5,516 nt of DNA from Paenibacillus sp. Its GTDB lineage: Bacteria; Bacillota; Bacilli; Paenibacillales; Paenibacillaceae. The notes beneath the pieces were generated by a model. That model was not told the origin of the DNA. It ran no database searches and was given only the letters and a program-made list of their open reading frames with translations. Shown here one piece after another: positions 1 through 5,516 of this stretch (the stretch's first letter is position 1; every line of letters starts with the position of its first letter). The stretch is taken from the NCBI GenBank assembly GCA_029256665.1, contig JAQSXN010000314.1:1-5516 (forward strand), given 5' to 3'. The position numbers and the translations under genes were made by a program.

Positions 1-2235
1 GGAGGCGAGCCTTACCTCTCCACGACGACGGCGCGCGAGCTGGAATACGATTCGTTCGCCGAGGAATCTCCTATCGTGTCGATGCGGCCGATCGAAGACC
101 CGGATCCCGATCCGGATCCGGAGCCGATCCCAATCGAGATTTCGGTGGATATCGCGTCGCCGGCGGCAGGGAGCACGATCAACGGGCCATATACCGGCGC
201 AACGATGACTATTTCGGGCACCGCGTCCGTTTTGTCCGGCGGCGGCTCCATTCGGAAGGTCGAGGTGCAGGTCGGCGGCGGCGCTTACCAGACTGCGGCC
301 TTGTCCGGCGGAACATGGACGCTTGCCAATGTGGTCGTGTCGACGCCAGGAGCGCTCAAGCTCTCCGCGAGAGCGACGCATTCGGGCGGAACGACCGCTT
401 TCCGGCAAATCAACGTGACGATCGCGATCGCGCCTCAGCCCGATACGACCGTTCCGGTCGTAACGATCGTGTCGCCGACGCCCGGTCAATTGCTGCCCGG
501 CGCCAGCAATCCGATTACGTTTAAGGTAGAGGGCACGGCGTCGGATAATAGGCTGCTGACGAAGGTGGAGCTGATCGTAGACGGCTTGGCGCCCGTTCAG
601 GTCGATACGGGCAACGGATGGGCGAACTGGTCGAAGACGATCTCGCTCGCACCTGGCGCCCATACCTTAATCGCGCGGGCGACGGACGGCAACAACAACG
701 TCGGTCAGCATAGCCTGACGCTCCATGTCGATACGGTCGTCCCCCGAATAACGATCGCGACGCCGCTGGCCAACGCGGAGTTTACGGGGACGGAACTAAA
801 CGGCGCGATGGTAGAGGTGCGAGGCACCGCCCAGGACGAAAACGGCATTCGCAAGGTCGAACTCAGCTGGGGCGCCAATCCGGTATGGGTGGAGACGCAG
901 CCCAAGTCGGAAGGCGATTGGTCGGAGTGGAAGGGCAACTTATTGATGAAAGTGCCGGGACTTCAGGTTATACAGGCCAAGACGACGGACCGGGCGGGCA
1001 ATTATACGATATCGACCGTGGCGATCAAAATCGTCGTGATGCCGGAAATCGTCTCGCGGCTCAAGAGGCTTATCATCGTGGAGCAGTATCAGCTTTCCTC
1101 CTATCTCGGCAACTATGGGGCGGGTAGAACGCTTAAGACGTTCTCGCTGCTGCCCGGCGAGAAGACGACGATCAGCGTCAAAAGCTATACGCAAGACGAG
1201 GTCACATCCAAAAACGCGTCGAGCGTCGTGGACTCTTTTACGGACGAAAGCGCCGTGGATTTGGAGAAATCGATGGCGAACGAACAATCGGATCGGCAAG
1301 GCTACGATGAAAGCTTTAAGTACCGGGTCAGCGCGGAAGCCAAGGCAAGCTGGGGCTTCGGCAGCGCGTCCATCAACGGCGAGGTGAGCGGAGGGACGAA
1401 CGGCGCGCGGGAGGAGTTCGCCAAAAACATGTCGAACGCCGTGCAGAAGCATGTGGCGAAAGCTTCTTCCAACCGTCATCTGCAGGTGAATACCAGCTAC
1501 GAACAAAAAACGACGACAACCGAGGAATCCGCGATCGTCAGGGACATCGAGAACATTAACGTCGGCCGAACGCTTAATTTCGTATTCAGGCAAATGAACC
1601 AGGAGTTTATTACGCTGCTGCACCTGACCGACGTGCGAATCGGGTACTTCAGCATCGATATCGTGAACGGAAAAGAAGAGCCGAGGTACAGGGAAGTGAC
1701 GCTGCCGCAGCTGGACGCGCTTCTAACGGATACGATCGTTCCCGACAAAAGGGCCGTCGTGCGCAAAGCGATTCTGCACCAGCTCATCAACGTATTCGAT
1801 TACAAGGATCGCCATCATAGCTTTGTCGAGGATGTCGTCATGAAGGACGCCGAAGGCAAAGACGTGGCGTACTCCAACTATCTTCGCGTCAAGAAGGATT
1901 ACGCTTCGACGTACAAAGACGATGCTTCGGGAACGGAGATCCGGGTGCAGGGCATTATTACGGCCGCGACCAAACACGTGATGCGAACCGAAGGCATCAT
2001 TGTCGAGGCGTTGCTTGGTCAAGGCAACGCGCTCGACGACTATTCGGAGCAGCTTCAGCGGGAGACGATCCGGGCGAAAAAGCTGGAGAACGATCTGCTG
2101 AGCGAACGAGAGCAACGCGAAAACGCCGCGCAGCGCATCTTAACAGCGCGGGATCGGGAAGCGGCGGAAATATATGCCAAGCTATATTATCCGCCTGTTG
2201 TCGCTGTCGCCGCGACGGGAGAAACCCATGAGTGA
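1..2235 (+). CDS. Ig-like repeat protein with uncharacterised C-terminal domain and coiled coil (5' partial)
   Basis: The frame is open from base 1, so the true start lies upstream; the GTG at 76 and ATG at 82 are internal. At least 744 residues are visible (numbered from base 1). The order is: an acidic stretch, a Pro-Asp linker (34-42), three tandem bacterial Ig-like domains (about 45-142, 148-243, 244-346), then a region (about 349-650) I cannot assign to a named family. That region has the patch LLPGEKTTISVKSY (383-396), a Gly/Ser/Ala-rich amphipathic stretch (443-466) and the phrase NFVFRQMNQEF (526-536). A charged coiled-coil helix follows (about 680-725), ending in a short hydrophobic tail. 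No cysteine occurs in the visible part, as is common in exported Firmicute proteins. Any signal peptide would lie outside the window. Bacterial Ig domains usually serve as extracellular spacers or adhesion modules. The stop overlaps the start of the Hedgehog-like gene, suggesting one operon and possibly one function. Molecular role unknown. Confidence 0.9.
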   Translation, partial: GGEPYLSTTTARELEYDSFAEESPIVSMRPIEDPDPDPDPEPIPIEISVDIASPAAGSTINGPYTGATMTISGTASVLSGGGSIRKVEVQVGGGAYQTAALSGGTWTLANVVVSTPGALKLSARATHSGGTTAFRQINVTIAIAPQPDTTVPVVTIVSPTPGQLLPGASNPITFKVEGTASDNRLLTKVELIVDGLAPVQVDTGNGWANWSKTISLAPGAHTLIARATDGNNNVGQHSLTLHVDTVVPRITIATPLANAEFTGTELNGAMVEVRGTAQDENGIRKVELSWGANPVWVETQPKSEGDWSEWKGNLLMKVPGLQVIQAKTTDRAGNYTISTVAIKIVVMPEIVSRLKRLIIVEQYQLSSYLGNYGAGRTLKTFSLLPGEKTTISVKSYTQDEVTSKNASSVVDSFTDESAVDLEKSMANEQSDRQGYDESFKYRVSAEAKASWGFGSASINGEVSGGTNGAREEFAKNMSNAVQKHVAKASSNRHLQVNTSYEQKTTTTEESAIVRDIENINVGRTLNFVFRQMNQEFITLLHLTDVRIGYFSIDIVNGKEEPRYREVTLPQLDALLTDTIVPDKRAVVRKAILHQLINVFDYKDRHHSFVEDVVMKDAEGKDVAYSNYLRVKKDYASTYKDDASGTEIRVQGIITAATKHVMRTEGIIVEALLGQGNALDDYSEQLQRETIRAKKLENDLLSEREQRENAAQRILTARDREAAEIYAKLYYPPVVAVAATGETHE
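100..126 (+). repeat. Short GATCCG-type tandem repeat encoding a Pro-Asp linker
   Basis: Near-perfect 6-bp units (CCGGAT/CCCGAT) encode alternating Pro and Asp or Glu, PDPDPDPEP. Such stiff acidic linkers often separate an anchor or N-terminal module from Ig-like stalk domains. The DNA is also locally palindromic around the GGATCC units and could vary in copy number by slippage; variation would be in frame (two residues per unit). Confidence 0.75.
133..1038 (+). repeat. Three tandem bacterial Ig-like domains within the large protein
   Basis: Three divergent protein repeats of about 96-103 residues each. Approximate spans are 133-426, 442-729 and 730-1038. Each has the same landmarks: an opening beta strand ending in (S/T)P (IASP, IVSP, IATP), a GTA motif (SGTAS, EGTAS, RGTAQ), a following KVE strand (RKVEVQV, TKVELIV, RKVELSW), an aromatic strand (WTLA, NWSKT, EWKGN), and a late A(R/K)(A/T)T motif (ARATHSG, ARATDGN, AKTTDRAGN). 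Domains 2 and 3 open with near-identical DTTVP and DTVVP. This pattern fits the bacterial Ig (Big) superfamily in extracellular proteins; I do not assign an exact Pfam family. Confidence 0.8.
2217..2221 (+). promoter_or_regulatory. Ribosome binding site of the Hedgehog-like gene
   Basis: GGGAG lies 6 nt before the ATG at 2228 and inside the last codons of the upstream gene. It favours this start over the in-frame ATG at 2174, which has only a weak purine stretch before it and would add an 18-residue Arg-containing leader unlike the domain family. The stop of the preceding gene (2233-2235) lies just past this ATG, so ribosomes ending there can reinitiate. Confidence 0.7.
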
Positions 2236-2818
2236 CGCGCTGCCAAAGGCGCTTGGCAAAAGCGAAGGCGTTCTGACCCAAGCGGCGCTAGTCAATAGCG
2301 AAAAGGTGACGGGCATACCGGCGGCAAGTCCTGGGCCGTCGATGCCGGCGCCGGAGCCGGAGAAAAAGGTGTTGAAGCTCAAAGAAAAGGTGCCGAACGA
2401 ATCCGAGAAGGACGTCGTCGGCGCGATTACGGCGAAGATCGTGCGGGGCACGCCGGAATTCGATACGCTCGTGGAGAATACGAATGAAGATATCGTCTTC
2501 AAGGATGAGGAGGGCACCGGGGCGGATAAGATGATGTCGAAGCGCATGGACGAGAAGATGAACGAGCTGGCCAAGCTCGTCAAGGACGAATGGCCGGGCA
2601 AGAAGCTTCGGGTAACGGAATGTTGGGACGAAAACGGCGAGCACAACGACTACAGCACCCATTACGAGGGGCGCGGCGCGGATCTTACCGTCAGCGACAA
2701 GGATGGCAAGAAGCTCGGCCGCCTGGGGCAGTTGGCCGTGGATGCCGGCTTCGACTGGGTGTTCTACGAGGACAACGTTCATATCCATGTGGCCGTGAAA
2801 AGGGACGAGGACGAATAA
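2228..2818 (+). CDS. Bacterial Hedgehog-like protein (Hedgehog signalling-domain / VanX-M15-type zinc peptidase fold)
   Basis: 196 residues. Residues 1-75 are a Lys/Pro/Ala-rich, probably disordered leader with a Pro cluster (PGPSMPAPEPEKK, 35-47) and no convincing signal peptide. Residues about 77-191 align without gaps to the N-terminal signalling domain of animal Sonic hedgehog. My hand alignment to the recalled Shh sequence gives a little over half identical positions. Landmarks are DIVFKDEEGTGAD (88-100), WPGKKLRVTECWDENG (122-137), STHYEGRGAD (143-152) and GFDWVFYEDNVHIH (174-187). The zinc ligands are H145, D152 and H187; catalytic Glu is E181; H139 matches the second active-site His. 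This is the SxHxxGxxxD plus ExxxHxH pattern of M15/VanX D,D-peptidases. Calcium-site residues E94, E95, D100, E131 and D134 are kept; the sixth is Asn136. There is no Hint domain and no N-terminal Cys, so no cholesterol or palmitate processing is expected. It overlaps the upstream gene by 8 nt. A cell-wall peptide or other amide substrate is plausible but unproven. Confidence 0.92.
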   Translation: MSDALPKALGKSEGVLTQAALVNSEKVTGIPAASPGPSMPAPEPEKKVLKLKEKVPNESEKDVVGAITAKIVRGTPEFDTLVENTNEDIVFKDEEGTGADKMMSKRMDEKMNELAKLVKDEWPGKKLRVTECWDENGEHNDYSTHYEGRGADLTVSDKDGKKLGRLGQLAVDAGFDWVFYEDNVHIHVAVKRDEDE

Positions 2819-2824
2819 CGCGCA

Positions 2825-2848
2825 ATGACGAGATGACGGCATGACGAC
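2825..2848 (+). repeat. Three 8-bp direct repeats (ATGACGNN)
   Basis: ATGACGAG, ATGACGGC and ATGACGAC follow each other in register just after the stop of the Hedgehog-like gene. No function can be read from them. They could be chance or decayed coding sequence. Confidence 0.4.
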
Positions 2849-2877
2849 CCGGACCGGTGTGATTGAAATCGAAGATA

Positions 2878-2931
2878 CAAGGCGACGCATGGACATGATT
2901 AACGTCCTTAGCGTCGCCTTGCCGCGTTTTT
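2878..2931 (+). terminator. Probable Rho-independent terminator after the Hedgehog-like gene
   Basis: A perfect 11-bp stem (CAAGGCGACGC at 2878-2888 with GCGTCGCCTTG at 2911-2921) encloses a second 4-bp stem (GGAC 2891-2894 with GTCC 2904-2907) and a 9-nt apical loop. A run of five T (2927-2931) follows, but is separated from the stem by CCGCG, so the U-tract is weaker than ideal. The position, 60 nt past the stop and just before a promoter, supports termination of unit 1. There is no T-run on the opposite strand, so it looks one-directional. Confidence 0.72.
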
Positions 2932-2942
2932 GCAATTTCCTC

Positions 2943-2971
2943 TTTACAACTCCAGCCGATTAAGCTATATT
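2943..2971 (+). promoter_or_regulatory. Sigma-A-type promoter of the ABC exporter operon
   Basis: A -35 box TTTACA (2943-2948) and a -10 box TATATT (2966-2971) are separated by exactly 17 bp; each matches the housekeeping consensus at five of six positions. Transcription would begin near 2977-2979, giving a leader of about 30 nt before the ATG at 3009. The site directly follows the terminator hairpin, as expected for a new transcription unit. No operator-like inverted repeat overlaps it. Confidence 0.72.
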
Positions 2972-2988
2972 CTTCTTCCGACTCTAAT

Positions 2989-2994
2989 AGGAGG
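2989..2994 (+). promoter_or_regulatory. Ribosome binding site with long spacer, ABC ATPase gene
   Basis: AGGAGG is a strong Shine-Dalgarno match, but 14 nt separate it from the ATG at 3009, longer than the usual 6-10. The in-frame codons between (GAC, AAT, CCC) offer no alternative ATG, GTG or TTG, and the residues after 3009 begin the ABC domain normally, so the start stands. Confidence 0.65.
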
Positions 2995-3008
2995 ATAACG
3001 ACAATCCC

Positions 3009-4001
3009 ATGGAAAACGGCATTATTCAGTTAAACGGCATCGGCAAAAGCTTTAAGGTCGCCGAGCGGACGGCCGGTCTGCTCCCGGCGATGAAAGCGCT
3101 ATTCGTGCGGAAGCACCGGATCGTGGAAGCGCTCAAGGACATCTCCTTTACGGTAAACGAAGGGGAAATCGTCGGGTACATCGGGCCCAACGGCGCCGGC
3201 AAGTCGACAACGATTAAAGTGATGAGCGGCATTCTGGTGCCGGACGGCGGAACCTGCTCCATCATGGGGTACACGCCTTGGAAGGAGAGGACGGACTACG
3301 TTCGCCATATCGGCGTCGTGTTCGGACAACGGTCGCAGCTATGGTGGGATGTGCCGGTCATCGACTCCTTCGAGCTGCTGCGGGACATCTACCGGATCCC
3401 GGAGGAGATGTACAAGGAGAATCTGGAACATCTGACGGAAATGCTGGCTTTGGGCGACTTGCTCGGCGTTCCGGTAAGGCAGCTCAGTCTGGGCCAGCGG
3501 ATGCGCTGCGAGATTGCGGCGTCGCTGCTGCATAGCCCCAAGCTGTTGTTCCTGGACGAACCGACGATCGGACTGGACGCGGTCAGCAAGCTGGCGGTCA
3601 GGCAATTCATTCGCAGAATCAATCGGGAGCGCGGCGTGACCGTCATCCTGACCACGCACGACATGAGCGACATCGAGGCGCTCGCGGACCGCATTCTGAT
3701 GATCGGCAAAGGCACTCTTCTCTACGACGGCTCGCTGGAGGAGCTGCGCGGGAGATTCGGCACCGGCAGAACCGTCACGGCAGATTACCGCGCATACGGA
3801 GGAGCGCCGGTCGAGATCGAAGGCGCGAACCGGCTGGAATGGTCGGAGGAGCGAGCCGTATACAGCTTCGATACGGAGCGGGTCGTACTCTCCGACGTTA
3901 TCGCCCAGCTATCGAAGACGGTGGAGCTGCTCGACATCTCCGTCGACTCCAAGGACATCGACGAGATGATCGTCGAGCTGTACGAGGAGCATCAAGTATG
4001 A
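3009..4001 (+). CDS. ABC-2 exporter ATP-binding protein (NatA/DrrA-like, COG4586 type)
   Basis: 330 residues, full length. This cytoplasmic ATPase powers export through the two permeases that follow. Visible motifs: Walker A GPNGAGKST (59-67), Q-loop Gln107 within GVVFGQRSQLWW, signature LSLGQ (159-163), Walker B LLFLDE (179-184) with catalytic Glu184, D-loop GLD (188-190) and switch His217 in TTHD. All catalytic positions are intact. The GQRSQLWWDVPV segment after the Q-loop is typical of the subgroup paired with DUF990 permeases. Residues about 245-330 are a C-terminal accessory domain rich in acidic residues, as in other NatA/DrrA-like ATPases. The LSLGQ variant of the usual LSGGQ is common here. 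The gene has its own promoter at 2943-2971, and its stop overlaps the next start (ATGA). The substrate is unknown; relatives include antibiotic, sodium and uncharacterised exporters. Confidence 0.95.
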   Translation: MENGIIQLNGIGKSFKVAERTAGLLPAMKALFVRKHRIVEALKDISFTVNEGEIVGYIGPNGAGKSTTIKVMSGILVPDGGTCSIMGYTPWKERTDYVRHIGVVFGQRSQLWWDVPVIDSFELLRDIYRIPEEMYKENLEHLTEMLALGDLLGVPVRQLSLGQRMRCEIAASLLHSPKLLFLDEPTIGLDAVSKLAVRQFIRRINRERGVTVILTTHDMSDIEALADRILMIGKGTLLYDGSLEELRGRFGTGRTVTADYRAYGGAPVEIEGANRLEWSEERAVYSFDTERVVLSDVIAQLSKTVELLDISVDSKDIDEMIVELYEEHQV

Positions 4002-4801
4002 GGGCATACGCATCGATTTGGCGGCTTCGTTTCATTAACGGCATGCAATACCGCGCCGCGGCGTTCGCGGGCATGGCTACCCAGTTATTCTTCGGTTTCG
4101 TCTTCATCATGATCTTCGCGGCGTTCTACAAGAGCGGCGGGGATTCCGCACCGATCTCCCTTCAGGATTTGATTACGTACGTGTGGCTCCAACAAATGTT
4201 TATTTCCTTGATCATGCTGTGGTTCCGCGACAACGAGCTGTTCGCCATGATCACGAGCGGCAATATCGCTTACGAGTTGTGCAGGCCTCTCGGCTTGTAT
4301 CCCTTTTGGTTCGCGAAGCTGATGGCGCAACGAGTGGCAAGCTGCGTATTGCGCTGTTTCCCGATTATGATCATTGTTTTCCTGCTGCCGGAGCCTTACC
4401 GGATGAGCTTGCCGCCCGACGCGGGCGCGTTTTTGCTGTTTGCCGCGGCTCTTATTCTAGGATTGACGCTGATCGTAGCGATCTCCATGATGATCTATAT
4501 CTCCGTCTTTTGGACGATGTCGCCTACCGGCTCGATCCTGATGATTTCGGTCGCGGGCGAGTTTCTCGCGGGCATGGTCATTCCCGTGCCGCTTATGCCG
4601 GACTGGCTGCAAAGAATCGCGTATGCCTTGCCGTTCCGCTGGACGACGGATTTCCCGTTCCGGGTGTACTCGGGCCATATTCCAAAAGTCGATGCGATTC
4701 TAGGACTCTGCATTCAGCTGGGCTGGATTATTACGCTGGCCGCCATCGGGTTATGGCTGATGCGCAGGGCGCTGCGCAACGTCGTCGTGCAGGGAGGTTA
4801 A
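3998..4801 (+). CDS. ABC-2 exporter permease, first DUF990-type subunit (COG4587-like)
   Basis: 267 residues. It starts at the ATG of an ATGA overlap with the ATPase stop; GAGGAG (3984-3989) lies 8 nt upstream, and the open frame before this codon is only ATPase coding sequence read in another frame. The protein is an integral membrane subunit with about six hydrophobic segments: roughly 20-43, 57-76, 115-130, 143-170, 178-200 and 232-255. The basic N-terminus (RLRFINGMQYR) should stay in the cytosol and enter the membrane just after it. The mid-protein stretch LITYVWLQQMF (58-68) followed by ITSGNIAYELCRP (85-97) is typical of this permease group: a cytosolic loop likely to contact the ATPase. 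The pair of unequal permeases with one ATPase suggests a heterodimeric pore. Substrate unknown. Confidence 0.92.
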   Translation: MRAYASIWRLRFINGMQYRAAAFAGMATQLFFGFVFIMIFAAFYKSGGDSAPISLQDLITYVWLQQMFISLIMLWFRDNELFAMITSGNIAYELCRPLGLYPFWFAKLMAQRVASCVLRCFPIMIIVFLLPEPYRMSLPPDAGAFLLFAAALILGLTLIVAISMMIYISVFWTMSPTGSILMISVAGEFLAGMVIPVPLMPDWLQRIAYALPFRWTTDFPFRVYSGHIPKVDAILGLCIQLGWIITLAAIGLWLMRRALRNVVVQGG

Positions 4802-4806
4802 CCGAC

Positions 4807-5516
4807 ATGTCATTATATTTTCGTTATTTAAGCATTCATCTCAAGTCGCAGCTGCAGTACCGGATGTCGTTTATGCTGCTCAGCGTCGGCCAATTTTTTA
4901 TCCCGTTCATGGTTTTCGGCGGGTTGTATTTTATGTTCGAGCGATTCGGACAGCTGGAGGGCTGGAGCTTCTTCGAGGTGACGTTATGTTTTGCGGTCAT
5001 TCATTTGTCGTTCTCGCTTAGCGAATGTTTCGCGAGGGGCTTCGACGCGTTCTCCAGCCTCGTGGCGGGAGGCGACTTCGACCGGCTGCTGGTTCGGCCC
5101 AGAAGCACGGTCGTGCAGGTGCTTGGGTCAAAGTTCGAATTTACGAGAATCGGACGGCTGATGCAGAGCACCATCGTATTGATTTGGTCCATCTCGAATT
5201 TGCCGCAAATCTGGACGGTCCCCAAAGCGCTGACGTTGTTTTTTATGGTTCTGAACGGCGTATTTATTTTTACCGGCATCTTCATACTAGCGGCGACGTT
5301 CTGCTTCTGGACGGTTCAGGCGCTTGAAGTGGCGAACGTTTTTACCGACGGCGGCCGCGAGATGGCGCAATATCCGCTCACGATTTACGAGAAGTGGGTC
5401 ACCCGATTTTTTACGTTCATCATACCGTTCGGCTGCGTCAGCTATTTGCCGCTGATGTATTTGCTGGACAAAAGGGACGGAAGCTGGGTGACGGGCTTGC
5501 TGGTGCCTTTCGGCGG
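4807..5516 (+). CDS. ABC-2 exporter permease, second DUF990-type subunit (COG3694-like; 3' partial)
   Basis: The frame starts at ATG 4807, 5 nt after the previous stop, with GGGAGG (4792-4797) 9 nt upstream, and runs open to the window end: 236 codons plus two bases. Family members are usually about 260-270 residues, so only the last membrane segment and tail should be missing. The N-terminus (MSLYFRYLSIHLKSQLQYR) resembles that of the first permease in layout: a basic stretch, then a membrane segment (about 22-43). Further hydrophobic segments lie near 56-72, 119-137, 140-168 and 200-220. Landmarks are the loop LVAGGDFDRLLVRPRS (85-100) and YPLTIYEKWVTRFFTFIIPF (189-208), the latter characteristic of DUF990 permeases. 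It should pair with the first permease to form the export channel. Confidence 0.92.
   Translation, partial: MSLYFRYLSIHLKSQLQYRMSFMLLSVGQFFIPFMVFGGLYFMFERFGQLEGWSFFEVTLCFAVIHLSFSLSECFARGFDAFSSLVAGGDFDRLLVRPRSTVVQVLGSKFEFTRIGRLMQSTIVLIWSISNLPQIWTVPKALTLFFMVLNGVFIFTGIFILAATFCFWTVQALEVANVFTDGGREMAQYPLTIYEKWVTRFFTFIIPFGCVSYLPLMYLLDKRDGSWVTGLLVPFG

Noticed and set aside
940..1623. 227-codon minus-strand open frame inside the large Ig-repeat gene
   Set aside because: It is a His/Arg/Leu-rich antisense shadow of a GC-rich gene, with no promoter, ribosome site or recognisable domain.
2288..2935. 215-codon minus-strand open frame opposite the Hedgehog-like gene
   Set aside because: The plus strand encodes an unmistakable Hedge domain here; the antisense product is Arg/Leu/His-rich with no recognisable motif.
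2841..2963. Forty-codon plus-strand open frame between the two operons
   Set aside because: It runs straight through the terminator hairpin and the -35 box, has no ribosome site, and its translation resembles no known small protein.
3483..3497. LSLGQ in place of LSGGQ in the ATPase as a possible defect
   Set aside because: This signature variant is common in NatA/DrrA-like exporters, and all other catalytic motifs are intact.
3839..3997. Longer version of the first permease starting within the ATPase gene
   Set aside because: The extra 53 residues are Arg-rich and only an alternate reading of the ATPase C-terminus; ATG 3998 has a well-spaced ribosome site and an ATGA coupling.
2228..5516. 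The ABC exporter as the transporter for the Hedgehog-like protein (a Dispatched analogue)
   Set aside because: A terminator and separate promoter divide the units, and DUF990 exporters of this type are widespread without Hedgehog-like neighbours; adjacency alone is not evidence.
1..5516. CRISPR arrays, tRNA or rRNA genes, insertion sequences, attachment sites
   Set aside because: No regularly spaced repeats, cloverleaf or rRNA signatures, transposase frames or terminal inverted repeats were seen on either strand.

Overview
The window looks like chromosomal DNA of a GC-rich, spore-former-type Firmicute, most likely Paenibacillaceae (Paenibacillus or Cohnella). This is inferred from strong GGAGG-type ribosome sites, a sigma-A-like promoter, GC-rich codon use with many GCG/CGC/GGC codons, and a DUF990-type ABC exporter cassette of a kind common in that group. 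All genes lie on the plus strand and form two transcription units.

Unit 1 (1-2818, entering from outside the window) holds two overlapping genes. The first is a large cysteine-free protein, cut at its 5' end. It has an Asp/Pro linker, three bacterial Ig-like domains, a long C-terminal region I cannot assign to a named family, and a terminal coiled coil. The second (2228-2818) starts inside the stop region of the first and encodes a 196-residue protein. Its C-terminal ~115 residues are a clear relative of the animal Hedgehog N-terminal signalling domain (VanX/M15-like zinc peptidase fold). The zinc ligands, catalytic Glu and most calcium ligands are present, but there is no Hint autoprocessing domain, no acylated N-terminal Cys and no obvious signal peptide. 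This is the highlight of the window. The two genes are probably translationally coupled and may act together, for example as a scaffold or surface protein plus a peptidoglycan-acting or ligand-like effector, but that partnership is inference.

The 190-bp gap (2819-3008) holds a long hairpin with a short T-run (probable terminator) and then a good sigma-A-type promoter (TTTACA, 17 bp, TATATT). It cleanly separates the two units.

Unit 2 (3009 to the window end) is a three-gene ABC-2 exporter: an ATPase of the NatA/DrrA-like COG4586 type, then two DUF990-type permeases (the second cut by the window end), tightly packed with a 4-nt ATGA overlap and a 5-nt gap. The ATPase and the two membrane subunits should form one export complex. 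Its substrate cannot be read from the sequence, and nothing but proximity links it to unit 1.
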